Shown: piece by piece, positions 1 through 7,816 of the stretch
How positions within the stretch are numbered: the stretch's first letter is position 1
How the letters are laid out: each line of letters opens with the position of its first letter
Source of the DNA: Gordonia sputi NBRC 100414
Lineage (GTDB): Bacteria > Actinomycetota > Actinomycetes > Mycobacteriales > Mycobacteriaceae
Length of the DNA: 47,254 nt
Direction of reading: 5' to 3'
NCBI RefSeq assembly: GCF_000248055.1
Contig: NZ_BAFC01000133.1
Location: 1-47,254, forward strand
Made by a program: the position numbers and the translations under genes
Notes under the pieces: model-generated
Seen by the model: only the letters and a program-made list of their open reading frames with translations
Told to the model about the DNA's origin: nothing
Database searches by the model: none

Positions 1-16
1 GTGTACGCGCGCTGCG

Positions 17-417
17 GGTGATCTCGACAAGCTCGATCAGCGGAGTGGGCTCAATCGGCGGGCCGGGCCCGACTGTGAAACAGCAGCCCCGCTGGTCGAG
101 CGGGCGCGAGCGCAGCGAGCACCCCGGTCGAGACCACTGCGCCCGACGGGTGATCTCGACAAGCTCGATCAGCGGGGTGGGGCTCAATCGGCGGGCCGGG
201 GCCGACTGCGAAATAGCAGCCCCGCTGGTCGAGCGGGCGCGAGCGCAGCGAGTACCCAGGTCGAGACCACTGGGCCGGGCGGGGTGATCTCGACAAGCTC
301 GATCAGCGGAGTGAGGCTCGATCAGCGGGCGGGGGCTCGATCGGCGGGTTATCTCGACAAGCTCGATCAGTGGGCGGGGGCTCGATCAGCGGGCCCAGGT
401 TCGGGCGTGCGGCGGGT
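17..417. repeat. intergenic hairpin-repeat region 1 (tandem, composite)
   Basis: Four copies of a 21-bp hairpin element begin at about 19, 151, 285 and 349. Each has a stem TGAT..CGA / TCGATCA around the loop CAAGC. The first two are each followed by an inverted long-loop version (arms 93-99/128-136 and 226-232/261-269, loop 28 nt), making a unit of about 132-134 bp present twice in tandem. Shorter half-units (CTCGATCAGCGG-like) fill 310-417. No credible gene lies in 1-445; open frames here only reflect the repeat's base composition. The region sits downstream of the stop of the minus-strand oxygenase gene at 446, so it may act as a transcription boundary (inference). Confidence 0.85.
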
Positions 418-445
418 CGGCGTGGCTCCGAAGGGCAAATGGTCG

Positions 446-1387
446 CTAGGCCGAACTCTTGTGCGCGACGGGGCATCCCGTGGGGAAGGTGCCGAGGTCG
501 TCGACGCGGTAGCCGTTCGGGTAGCCGCGGACCTCGGCGGTGTCGATGCCGAAGACCGGCTCGGTTCGGGGTGTGGCGAAGTAGCGGATCGCCAGGCCGC
601 GCGCTTTGAGCCCCGCGGTGACGAGTACCCGCTCGGCGCGTGTGGGGTGCGGGTAGTGGAACGCGTCGAGGAGGGGTTCGTCCATGAGTGCGCGGGCGAG
701 TCGTCGGACGAGCGGTGCGGGGAGCAGTCGGTACGGCATGAAGGTGGTCAGCAGGTCGAGGGTCGAGTCGGCGACTGCGCGTGAGCCTTCGCGGAAGTCG
801 AAGTGCTGCTGCTCGTAGGAGTCCATCAGGGACTCGAACTCGGCGTAGGTGTCGGGAATGTCCTTGATTCCCAAGTGCTTTCCGAGTAGGCGGTAGTAAT
901 TCGTGAGCCCGTCGATCTCACGCTGGCTGAGCGTGCGCCACTCGTACGCGTTGATCCAGCGGGGTGGGCAGACGACGAATGTCGCAAGGACGTAGCGCAT
1001 GTCGTCGTTGGAGATGTCGTAGCGGCCGTGCATCTGGTTGATCCGACGGACCGCCGCGTGCCCCTGGCTGCCCGGAGCAAAACCGTGCTCGACGGGCGCC
1101 GACAGGAGGAGCACCGTGTCGTCGTAGCGCTTCTGGGTTTCGTCGGTGAATTGGAGTGTCTTGTACAGCAATTCGCCGATCGACGGCACCGCGTACGTGC
1201 GGAACAGCGCAAAGCTGAGCGCTTGCGTTGTGGCCCAGACGAACTCCGTGCTCGACAGTTCGAGGGCGTAGGTACGTGGCTCCTCGGCGGGGTCGACGGC
1301 GGCGAGTTCGTCGCGGCGACGGTAGCGCTCGCGTCGACGCGCGGAGATCGTGCCTAGAAGCCGCGAAGGCAGTGTCCGCAGAGGCAT
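446..1387 (-). CDS. MpaB-family oxygenase (DUF2236-type, rubber-oxygenase-like)
   Basis: A 313-residue protein resembling the oxygenase MpaB / DUF2236 family, which includes latex-clearing protein-like haem enzymes and fungal MpaB. The recognisable part is the helical core from about residue 45 to 260, with a conserved-looking stretch around HAAVRRINQMHGRY, where family members have histidine and arginine near the putative haem. No signal peptide is visible, so it is probably cytoplasmic or peripheral. The ATG at 1387 follows GGGAG on the minus strand at suitable spacing. It is transcribed in the same direction as menJ (111-bp gap) but the two are probably separate units. The substrate cannot be read from sequence; family membership is moderately sure, function is not. 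Confidence 0.75.
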   Translation of the reverse strand: MPLRTLPSRLLGTISARRRERYRRRDELAAVDPAEEPRTYALELSSTEFVWATTQALSFALFRTYAVPSIGELLYKTLQFTDETQKRYDDTVLLLSAPVEHGFAPGSQGHAAVRRINQMHGRYDISNDDMRYVLATFVVCPPRWINAYEWRTLSQREIDGLTNYYRLLGKHLGIKDIPDTYAEFESLMDSYEQQHFDFREGSRAVADSTLDLLTTFMPYRLLPAPLVRRLARALMDEPLLDAFHYPHPTRAERVLVTAGLKARGLAIRYFATPRTEPVFGIDTAEVRGYPNGYRVDDLGTFPTGCPVAHKSSA

Positions 1388-1498
1388 GGGTGCTCCCTTG
1401 TCGACGTTGTGGCGTATGACACATTCACAATGAAACGTATCACGCAGAACGTCTCAAACCAATGGTCGACGCTCCGTCGCGGGGCCACCGGGGTGGGT

Positions 1499-2800
1499 TC
1501 AGGCGAACGGTGGCCGGTGGTCGATGCGCGTGGAGATGTGCCCGGCCGCACGCCAGGCCCGGGCGACCAGATCGGCGTCGTCGTCGGTGATGAGGTTGCC
1601 CATCACGCGTACGACGAGCGACATCACCTTTGCCGATCGGATGCCCGGCCGACCGAGCAGCGGCACGGCACGAGGAACGGTCAGCACGCCGGCGAGGCGT
1701 CGAGCGGCCGAGAAAGCCAGGCCGTAGTGCTCGACGAGGGTCTGCTGCCACTGTGCGGTGTGGTCGGGGCTGCCGAGGCGCTGCGCGGCAAGGCGGCCGG
1801 TCTCGAGGGCGTAGTCGATGCCCTCGCCGTTGAGCGGATTGACGCATGCGGCGGCGTCGCCGATGAGCATCCAGTTGGGCCCCGACACGCCCGTCACCGC
1901 GCCACCCATCGGCAGCAGCGCCGACGTCAGTCGAGCGGGCTTCCCGGTGATCTGCCACTCGTCGCCGACCATGCGCGCGTAGTGGTCGAGTATGGGTCGT
2001 AAAGCCATGTGCGCCGGGCGTTTTGACGTCGCCAGCGCCCCGACGCCGACGTTCAACAGGCCGCCCTCGGTGCTGTGCTGATCCGGCTCGCTCCCGGTGC
2101 CATGTTGATCCGAATCGCCCGCGGCGCCCCCAAGGGGGAAGAGCCACCCGTAGCCAGGCAGGAGCTCGCCGTCGGGGGCGCGTAGCTCTAGGTGCGAGCC
2201 CATCCAGTTGTCGTCGGCACGTGTCGACGGGACGTAGGCGCGTGCTGCGACACCAAATGCGGTGTCGCGGTGCCACTCTCGGCCGAGCTTCTTGCCCAGA
2301 GTCGAGCGCACACCGTCGGCGACGATGACCTCGCGCACGCGGATGGTGTGCGGTCCGTCGGCGTCGTCGACGGTGACCGTCGAGATCCGGTCGCCGGACA
2401 TCTCGACGTCGACGGCCTTGGCGCCCTGGAACATTCGGGCGCCGCGGGCGACGGCGAGGGCGCGCAGCTCGTCGTCGAGTTCCATCCGTGTGATGGCGCT
2501 GCCGTACGCAGGAAAGCGGCCCGCGGGCCACGGCACGCGCTGGGTGGCGCCCCAGCCGTGCAGTTCGAGACCGTCGATGCGGGGGCTGGCGGCGAGGCGG
2601 TCGGCGAATCCGAGCGCGACGAGTTCGGCGGTCGCGCGCGGCGTCAGGCCGTCGCCACATGTCTTGTCGCGGGGGAAGGTGGCGGCGTCGAGGAGTACGA
2701 CGTCATGACCGGCAGCGGCGGCGTGGGCGGCGGCGGCAGACCCGCCCGGTCCCGCGCCGACGACGAGGACGTCGGCGCTCTCGGGGATCTGGCTCGTCAC
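1499..2800 (-). CDS. menJ: menaquinone reductase / geranylgeranyl reductase family FAD oxidoreductase
   Basis: A 433-residue flavoprotein of the geranylgeranyl reductase family. In M. tuberculosis MenJ (Rv0561c) partially saturates the isoprenyl side chain of menaquinone-9 at the membrane. The N-terminus has the FAD-binding GAGPGG motif at residues 15-20 after a beta strand. A CGDGL motif typical of this family follows near residue 50, and GDAAACVNPLNGEGI, the second FAD-contact motif, lies in the last third. The start is taken as GTG at 2800 (product begins VTSQIPES), because an upstream in-frame ATG would add 15 residues not seen in relatives. It is divergent from the polyprenyl synthase gene with a 62-bp gap. 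The order menJ, polyprenyl synthase, htpX matches Rv0561c-Rv0563 and supports the call. Confidence 0.9.
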   Translation of the reverse strand: MTSQIPESADVLVVGAGPGGSAAAAHAAAAGHDVVLLDAATFPRDKTCGDGLTPRATAELVALGFADRLAASPRIDGLELHGWGATQRVPWPAGRFPAYGSAITRMELDDELRALAVARGARMFQGAKAVDVEMSGDRISTVTVDDADGPHTIRVREVIVADGVRSTLGKKLGREWHRDTAFGVAARAYVPSTRADDNWMGSHLELRAPDGELLPGYGWLFPLGGAAGDSDQHGTGSEPDQHSTEGGLLNVGVGALATSKRPAHMALRPILDHYARMVGDEWQITGKPARLTSALLPMGGAVTGVSGPNWMLIGDAAACVNPLNGEGIDYALETGRLAAQRLGSPDHTAQWQQTLVEHYGLAFSAARRLAGVLTVPRAVPLLGRPGIRSAKVMSLVVRVMGNLITDDDADLVARAWRAAGHISTRIDHRPPFA

Positions 2801-2862
2801 TCGACCAGTATGTGGCCTCCCGGCACGCTCGCCGCACGCGCCCACCGACTAGGCTCGGCGGA

Positions 2863-3876
2863 GTGAAGTCGACTTTCGCGGGTCTGGATCTGGGTTCCGA
2901 AGAGTTCGCGGGTACCGTGCGGACCTCGTTGGCCCAGGTAGAAGAGTTGTTGCTGTCTGAGCTGGCATCTGGTGACGACGTCATGACCGAAGCCGCGAGC
3001 CACCTGGCCAAGGCTGGTGGCAAGCGTTTTCGTCCCATGTTCGCGATCCTGGCCGCCCAGTTCGGGCCGCGTCCGGATGCGAGCGAGGTGATCACGGCCG
3101 CAACGGTCGTCGAGATGATCCACCTCGCGACGCTCTACCACGACGACGTGATGGACGAGGCCCCGATGCGACGCGGCGCACAGAGCGCCAACGCGCGGTG
3201 GTCCAACAGCATCGCGATCCTCTCCGGCGACTACCTGTTCGCCCGCGCGTCACGTCTGGTGTCGACGCTGGGACCCGACCCGGTGCGCATCATCGCCGAG
3301 ACCTTCGCCGAGCTGGTGACGGGTCAGATGCGCGAGACCATCGGCGCACGCGACGTCGACCCGATCGATCACTACCTGAAGGTGGTGTGGGAGAAGACCG
3401 GTTCGCTCATCGCGGCTGCTGGTCGATTCGGCGCGATGACTTCCGGTGCAAACGTGGACGACGTCGAGCGGCTCTCCCGGCTCGGCGACATCGTCGGCAC
3501 CGCATTCCAACTCTCCGACGACATCATCGACATCAGTTCTGCGACAGGCGATTCGGGCAAAACCCCCGGAACCGACCTGCGTGAGGGTGTGCACACGCTG
3601 CCGGTGCTCTACGCACTTGCCGACGACGATGCGGCGTCGAACAGGTTGCGAGAACTGCTCGTCGACGACGGCGGTGCGGCCAAGCCGCTGACCGACGACG
3701 CCGAGGTTGCCGAGGCGCTCGGACTGCTTGTCGAGTCGCGTGGCATGGCCCAGGCGAACGCGACGCTGCGCGGATACGCAGACGAGGCGGGGCAGGTGCT
3801 CGGTGCGCTTCCCGAGGGGCCCGCTCATTCCGCATTCACCTCGCTGGTCGACTACACGATCGCGCGCACGGGGTAA
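2863..3876 (+). CDS. grcC1: polyprenyl (trans-isoprenyl) diphosphate synthase
   Basis: A 337-residue all-helical trans-isoprenyl diphosphate synthase that condenses isopentenyl diphosphate with allylic diphosphates. It probably makes the long chain of menaquinone. The first Asp-rich motif is in HDDVMDEA and the second in DDIIDISS; GGKRFRP near the N-terminus is the isopentenyl diphosphate-binding signature. The start is GTG at 2863 (VKSTFAGLDLG), the most upstream start compatible with the divergent menJ promoter region; a longer frame is open upstream but overlaps menJ. Synteny with menJ and htpX matches M. tuberculosis grcC1 (Rv0562). Chain length cannot be set from sequence alone. Confidence 0.9.
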   Translation: MKSTFAGLDLGSEEFAGTVRTSLAQVEELLLSELASGDDVMTEAASHLAKAGGKRFRPMFAILAAQFGPRPDASEVITAATVVEMIHLATLYHDDVMDEAPMRRGAQSANARWSNSIAILSGDYLFARASRLVSTLGPDPVRIIAETFAELVTGQMRETIGARDVDPIDHYLKVVWEKTGSLIAAAGRFGAMTSGANVDDVERLSRLGDIVGTAFQLSDDIIDISSATGDSGKTPGTDLREGVHTLPVLYALADDDAASNRLRELLVDDGGAAKPLTDDAEVAEALGLLVESRGMAQANATLRGYADEAGQVLGALPEGPAHSAFTSLVDYTIARTG

Positions 3877-3973
3877 CTCGCCGACGCCGCACGGAAACCC
3901 AACCACACCTTGGATCGTTTGAGAAACTGAGAGCCCCGGCAGCGCGTCGGAGGCGAGTTCGAACGAGGATCTG

Positions 3974-4828
3974 ATGCGAAACGGTGTGAAGACGGCACTT
4001 CTGCTCGGCACGATGTCGGCGTTGATCGTCGCGATCGGTGCTTGTTTCCGGAGTCCGACGATTCTGTGGGGGTCGGTGATCCTTGCGATCGCCGTGAACG
4101 GCTACGTGTACTTCAACAGCGCCAAGATGTCGCTGAAGGCGATGCATGCGCAGCCGGTGACGGAGGTCGAGGCGCCGGTGATGTACCGGGTGGTGCGCGA
4201 GCTCGCGACGCAGGCGCGGCAGCCGATGCCTGCGTTGTACATCAGTCCGACGGAGTCGCCCAATGCGTTTGCGACGGGACGTAATCCGAAGAACGCGGCG
4301 GTGTGCTGTACGGCGGGAATCCTGCGACTCCTCGACGAACGAGAACTGCGCGCGGTGCTCGGCCACGAGCTCTCGCATGTCTACAACCGCGACATCCTGA
4401 TCAGTTCGGTCGCGGGCGCGATGGCCGCGATCATCAGCGGTCTGGCGAACTTCGCGATGTTCTTCGGGATGTCGGGCAACCGCAACAACGGACCGAACCC
4501 GATTGCGCTGATCCTCATCTCGCTGCTCGGACCGTTTGCAGCGACGCTGATCAAGCTTGCGGTGTCGAGGTCGCGGGAGTTTCAGGCCGACAAGTCGGGT
4601 GCTGAACTGACCAACGATCCGTTGGCGCTGGCGTCGGCGCTCGCCAAGATCTCCGGCGGCATCCAGGTGGCACCGCTACCCCCGCAGCCCGACATCGCCG
4701 CGCAGAGCCACGCGATGATCGAGAGTCCGTTCCGCGCGACGGACCGCATGGCCAAGATGTTCTCGACGCACCCGCCGACCGAGGAGCGCATCCGGCGGCT
4801 GCAGGAGATGGCGCGGCGGGGGGTCTAG
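3974..4828 (+). CDS. htpX: membrane zinc metalloprotease HtpX (M48 family)
   Basis: A 284-residue M48B protease involved in membrane-protein quality control under stress. Two hydrophobic segments at residues about 6-24 and 30-47 are followed by the zinc motif HELSH at 131-135. Two more hydrophobic stretches lie at about 142-165 and 175-195. The third zinc ligand Glu is expected in SREFQADKSGA. The C-terminal FSTHPPTEERIRRL motif is typical of HtpX. The ATG at 3974 is preceded by a weak GAGGA. Length is normal for actinobacterial HtpX. It ends 22 bp before the convergent yajQ gene, with no obvious terminator between them. Confidence 0.95.
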   Translation: MRNGVKTALLLGTMSALIVAIGACFRSPTILWGSVILAIAVNGYVYFNSAKMSLKAMHAQPVTEVEAPVMYRVVRELATQARQPMPALYISPTESPNAFATGRNPKNAAVCCTAGILRLLDERELRAVLGHELSHVYNRDILISSVAGAMAAIISGLANFAMFFGMSGNRNNGPNPIALILISLLGPFAATLIKLAVSRSREFQADKSGAELTNDPLALASALAKISGGIQVAPLPPQPDIAAQSHAMIESPFRATDRMAKMFSTHPPTEERIRRLQEMARRGV

Positions 4829-4850
4829 CGGGCCCGCGCTTCGTGTCAGT

Positions 4851-5342
4851 TCAGCGGTAGTTGACGAACTGCAGGGCGATGCCGAAGTCCTCGCCCTTGA
4901 GAAGCGCGATGACGGACTGGAGGTCGTCGCGCTTCTTGCTCGACACGCGTAGTTCGTCGCCTTGGATCTGCGCCTTGACGCCCTTGGGGCCCTCGTCGCG
5001 GATCTTCTTGGAGATCTTCTTGGCGTGCTCGGAGTCGATGCCCTGCACGAGGTTGCCGGAGATCTTGTAGGTCTTGCCGGACGACTGGACGTCGCCGGCG
5101 TCGAACGCCTTGAGCGAGATGTCGCGGCGGATCAGCTTCTCCTTGAACACATCGAGGGCCGCCTGGGCGCGCTCCTCGGCGTCGGAGGTGATGACGATCG
5201 TCTCTTCGCCGGACCAGTCGATGCCGGTGTTGGTGCCGCGGAAGTCGTAGCGCTGCGAGAGTTCCTTCGCGGCCTGGTTGAGGGCATTGTCGACCTCCTG
5301 GCGGTCGATCTTGCTCACCACGTCAAACGATGAATCAGCCAT
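4851..5342 (-). CDS. yajQ: YajQ family nucleotide-binding protein (UPF0234)
   Basis: A 163-residue protein matching the YajQ/UPF0234 family along its whole length. The N-terminus has the family signature DVVSKIDRQEVDNALNQA, the middle contains RYDFRGT, and the C-terminus ends EDFGIALQFVNYR. YajQ-type proteins have two RNP-like domains. They have been reported to bind nucleic acid and, in some proteobacteria, cyclic di-GMP; the role in actinobacteria is unclear. M. tuberculosis has the equivalent Rv0566c in the same neighbourhood. The ATG at 5342 is the natural start. The gene is read away from the repeat region at 5385-5635, so that repeat lies in or near its promoter side. Confidence 0.93.
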   Translation of the reverse strand: MADSSFDVVSKIDRQEVDNALNQAAKELSQRYDFRGTNTGIDWSGEETIVITSDAEERAQAALDVFKEKLIRRDISLKAFDAGDVQSSGKTYKISGNLVQGIDSEHAKKISKKIRDEGPKGVKAQIQGDELRVSSKKRDDLQSVIALLKGEDFGIALQFVNYR

Positions 5343-5384
5343 GGATCACAGCGTAGCCCGACGCCGCTCGGGCTCGGGGCGAGT

Positions 5385-5635
5385 GGGGTGGTCTCGACAA
5401 GCTCGACCAGCGGGTAGAGGCTCGACCAGCGGGTAGGGGCTCGTCAGCGGGGTGCAGCTCGGTCGGCGGTGGTCTCGACAAGCTCGACCAGCGGCGGGGG
5501 CGCTCGACCGTGCGGCGGGTGGTTTCGACAAGCTCGACCAGCGATCGGTCGGCTCGACCAGCGGCGGGGGCGCTCGACCGTGCGGCGGGTGGTCTCGACA
5601 AGCTCGACCAGCGCGTGACCGCTCGACCAGCGATG
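5385..5635. repeat. intergenic hairpin-repeat region 2
   Basis: Four full short-loop hairpin elements start at 5389, 5470, 5520 and 5590. Each has TGGT..CGA, loop CAAGC, TCGACCA, followed by GCG. Several half-units (CTCGACCAGCGG) lie between them. A spacer ending GGGGGCGCTCGACCGTGCGG occurs twice, giving a tandem period of about 70 bp for 5520-5590. The third copy has one change in the 5' arm (TGGTTTCGA). The region separates yajQ (minus) from the tRNA-Tyr gene (plus); 5343-5734 holds no gene that I can support. Confidence 0.85.
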
Positions 5636-5734
5636 GGGCGTCGGGCTGACCTGCGGGTTTGCGTCGAAGACCGGGGTTCGTTGTATTCTTCTCGGCGTTG
5701 TTCTTACGGTCTCGAAGGTCGTGGGAAACAGCAC

Positions 5735-5815
5735 GGCAGATTGCCCGAGCGGCCAAAGGGAGCGGACTGTAAATCCGTCGCGAAAGCTACGCAGGTTCGA
5801 ATCCTGCATCTGCCA
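5735..5815 (+). tRNA. tRNA-Tyr (anticodon GTA)
   Basis: The acceptor stem GGCAGAT pairs with ATCTGCC. The anticodon loop CTGTAAA carries GTA. There is a long variable arm (GCGAAAGCTACGC), as expected of type II bacterial tRNA-Tyr, and a T arm with GGTTCGAATCC. The terminal CCA is not fully encoded. Confidence 0.95.
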
Positions 5816-5939
5816 CAACGAGGTGAACGTCTGGTCGGCGGTCCATCGGAGAGCTGTGAGAGCAGCGATTTGGTGAGCCGCCGCATCGGTGTGTAACCTC
5901 GTTAAGGCTCTCCGGACGCCCGCAAGGGCAGCCGGAAAC

Positions 5940-6012
5940 GCCCCCTTAGCTCAGTCGGCAGAGCGTTTCCATGGTAAGGAAAAGGTCGACGGTTCGATTC
6001 CGTCAGGGGGCT
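5940..6012 (+). tRNA. tRNA-Thr (anticodon GGT)
   Basis: The acceptor stem GCCCCCT pairs with AGGGGGC. The D arm reads TAGCTCAGTCGGCAGAGC, the anticodon is GGT in CATGGTAA, and the T arm carries GGTTCGATTCC. It sits upstream of tRNA-Met and rpmG, the same order as in mycobacteria. Confidence 0.95.
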
Positions 6013-6088
6013 CGGTAGGACTTGAACGCCCGACGCCGCAACGCCACCGCGAGGACTGCGTCCACGCTGACGGCGTTCATGTCACCAT

Positions 6089-6162
6089 GGCGGTGTAGCT
6101 CAGCTGGTTAGAGCGCACGACTCATAATCGTGAGGTCGAGGGATCGAGTCCCTCCACCGCTA
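6089..6162 (+). tRNA. tRNA-Met (elongator, anticodon CAT)
   Basis: The acceptor stem GGCGGTG pairs with CACCGCT, with a G-U pair at the end. The anticodon is CAT in CTCATAA, and the T arm has GATCGAGTCCC. The fully paired acceptor end and lack of the GGG/CCC anticodon stem argue for the elongator rather than the initiator form. Confidence 0.93.
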
Positions 6163-6250
6163 CACGTAAGGCTTGTCGCGCGGCCCGGGTCGGGCGAGGC
6201 GGCGCCTAGTGCTCCGACGACCCAGACCCACCCGAAAGAAGGCGAACCCA

Positions 6251-6418
6251 GTGGCTTCCTCAACTGACGTCCGGCCAAAGATCACCTTGGCCTGCGAGGT
6301 GTGCAAGCACCGCAACTACATCACCAAGAAGAATCGTCGTAACGATCCCGATCGTCTCGAGATCAAGAAGTTCTGCCCGAACTGCGGCAAGCACCAGGCG
6401 CACAAAGAGTCGCGCTGA
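6251..6418 (+). CDS. rpmG: 50S ribosomal protein L33
   Basis: A 55-residue ribosomal protein L33 of the zinc-binding (C+) type. The cysteine pairs are CEVC (15/18) and CPNC (42/45), around the basic stretch NYITKKNRRNDPDRLEIKKFC. The start is GTG at 6251, downstream of a GAAAGAAGG ribosome-binding site. It lies directly after tRNA-Thr and tRNA-Met and before hadAB, the same order as rpmG2-hadA-hadB in M. tuberculosis. A hairpin terminator candidate lies 144 bp downstream. Confidence 0.96.
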   Translation: MASSTDVRPKITLACEVCKHRNYITKKNRRNDPDRLEIKKFCPNCGKHQAHKESR

Positions 6419-6561
6419 TTCTTCCCCGAGGCCAATGGCCCCGGAGCGTCGTCGAATGACGGTCGTATCGGGGTATGTCTCCGCCGTGAGCGCAACGTCG
6501 AATCCGGTTTGCGTAGTTCGGCATTGTGCGTCGTCGCGAGATGCGCACCCACGAGTTTGTG

Positions 6562-6599
6562 CAACTGCGGGCTGTCTCACACGAGGCAGCCCGCAGTTG
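6562..6599. terminator. hairpin terminator candidate downstream of rpmG
   Basis: Perfect 13-bp arms CAACTGCGGGCTG (6562-6574) and CAGCCCGCAGTTG (6587-6599) enclose a 12-nt loop. There is no long T-run after it, which is common for actinobacterial hairpin terminators. It lies in the 294-bp gap between rpmG and hadAB and would insulate the two. Confidence 0.6.
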
Positions 6600-6627
6600 T
6601 CGTTCAGATGAAGTAATTCAGTACAGT
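6597..6627 (+). promoter_or_regulatory. putative promoter of hadAB
   Basis: TTGTCG at 6597-6602 and TACAGT at 6622-6627 are separated by 19 nt and lie 86 bp before the hadAB start, just after the rpmG terminator hairpin. The -10 matches the actinobacterial TANNNT consensus; the spacer is long. A GAGGAG ribosome-binding site precedes the ATG at 6713. Confidence 0.4.
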
Positions 6628-6712
6628 TGCCAGCGAGTATGTGTCTCGACGATGAGCGGTCAGCCTCCGTCCGTCGGACGCACAGCCGAGTGCAGCGTGA
6701 GGAGTTCACCCG

Positions 6713-7798
6713 ATGTCACAGATCACCGATAGCGAGATCCAAGACCGGATCGATGCGTTGAAGAACGGTGTGAAATTGACTCCGGAAGAGATCGCGGCGC
6801 ACACCAAGTCGATGGTCGGTTTCAACTACACGGTCGACGACTACTACGAGGTCGGCCGCGAGGAGATCCGCAAGCACGCTCGCGCCGTTCAGGACGCGCA
6901 TCCCGTCCACTGGGACGAGGCGGCGGCTGCGGAGATGGGTCACGACACCCTGATTGCCGCGCCGACCTTTGTCTCGGTGCTCGGGATCATCGCGCAGCGT
7001 CGGCTCTTCGAAGACATCGTCACCGGCTACGACCTGTGGCAGATCATGCAGACCGACCAGCGGCTGATCTTCCACCAGCCGATCAAGGTGGGCGACCGAC
7101 TGATCTGCGACGTCTCGCTGGAGTCGTTCCGGCAGATGGGTGGCGCGGACGTGATGGTCACCAAGAACATCATCTGGAACCAGCACGACGAGCCGGTCAT
7201 GACGACCTTTACAAGCCTTGTCGCGCGGGCGGCCGTCGACGCCGATCCCGAGGTCCTCGACGAGCTCGAGCACGTCATGATGAAGGTCGACAAGGAGCCG
7301 ACGCTGCCGCGCAGCGTGCACGGACCGTTCGATCGCTACGACGACCCGGACCCGGTGGTTGCGCCGAAGCCGTACTCGGCAATCAACTTCGACGACCTCG
7401 AGGTCGGCCAGGAGCTGACCCCGATGACCAAGACCCTCACGCGCGGCAACCTGGTCAACTATGCGGGTGTCGCGGGAGATCCCAACCCGATCCACTTCTC
7501 TGACGAGCTGGCCAAGGTCATCGGCCTCGAGACTGTCGTGGCGCACGGCATGCAGACGATGGGCCTCGGCGCGAGCTTCATCACCGAGTTCATCGGCGAC
7601 CCGGCCGCGGTCTACGAGTACAACGTGCGCTTCACCAGCCCGGTGTACGTCTACCCCGACACCTACGCCAACGTCGACTTCACGGGCAAGATCAAGTCGC
7701 TCGACCCGGAGACCCGACGCGGCGTGATCAGCATCGTCGCCAAGCAGGGCGACCGCAAGATCTTCGGCCGCGCCCACGCACACGTGCAGTTCAACTGA
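6713..7798 (+). CDS. hadAB: fused (3R)-hydroxyacyl-ACP dehydratase HadA/HadB
   Basis: A 361-residue double hot-dog protein. Residues about 30-175 match HadA (FAS1-like dehydratase domain, with DDYYEVGREEIRKHARAV). Residues about 222-361 match HadB (MaoC-like), whose active site is D256-PNPI-H261 in AGDPNPIH. In mycobacteria HadA and HadB are separate subunits of the FAS-II dehydratase that removes water from 3-hydroxyacyl-ACP during mycolic acid elongation; here they are joined by a linker at about 176-221. The ATG at 6713 has a GAGGAG ribosome-binding site. No hadC follows: the next 250 bp are hairpin repeats and then a convergent gene. Fusion forms are known in related genera, so this is a lineage trait rather than an assembly error. 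Confidence 0.93.
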   Translation: MSQITDSEIQDRIDALKNGVKLTPEEIAAHTKSMVGFNYTVDDYYEVGREEIRKHARAVQDAHPVHWDEAAAAEMGHDTLIAAPTFVSVLGIIAQRRLFEDIVTGYDLWQIMQTDQRLIFHQPIKVGDRLICDVSLESFRQMGGADVMVTKNIIWNQHDEPVMTTFTSLVARAAVDADPEVLDELEHVMMKVDKEPTLPRSVHGPFDRYDDPDPVVAPKPYSAINFDDLEVGQELTPMTKTLTRGNLVNYAGVAGDPNPIHFSDELAKVIGLETVVAHGMQTMGLGASFITEFIGDPAAVYEYNVRFTSPVYVYPDTYANVDFTGKIKSLDPETRRGVISIVAKQGDRKIFGRAHAHVQFN

Positions 7799-7816
7799 CG
7801 CCCGCGGCTCTCGGTG

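Noticed and set aside
17..784. Plus-strand open frames at the left end, across the repeats and opposite the oxygenase gene.
   Set aside because: They translate the repeat itself or the antisense of a well-supported gene, and lack ribosome-binding sites and family resemblance.
1405..1455. Weak dyad (GCGT...ACGC with scattered matches) upstream of the MpaB-like gene.
   Set aside because: Only a few outer positions are symmetrical; the inner bases do not match well enough to claim an operator.
5735..6162. tRNA genes as integration (att) sites.
   Set aside because: No integrase gene and no direct repeat of a tRNA 3' end was seen in the window.
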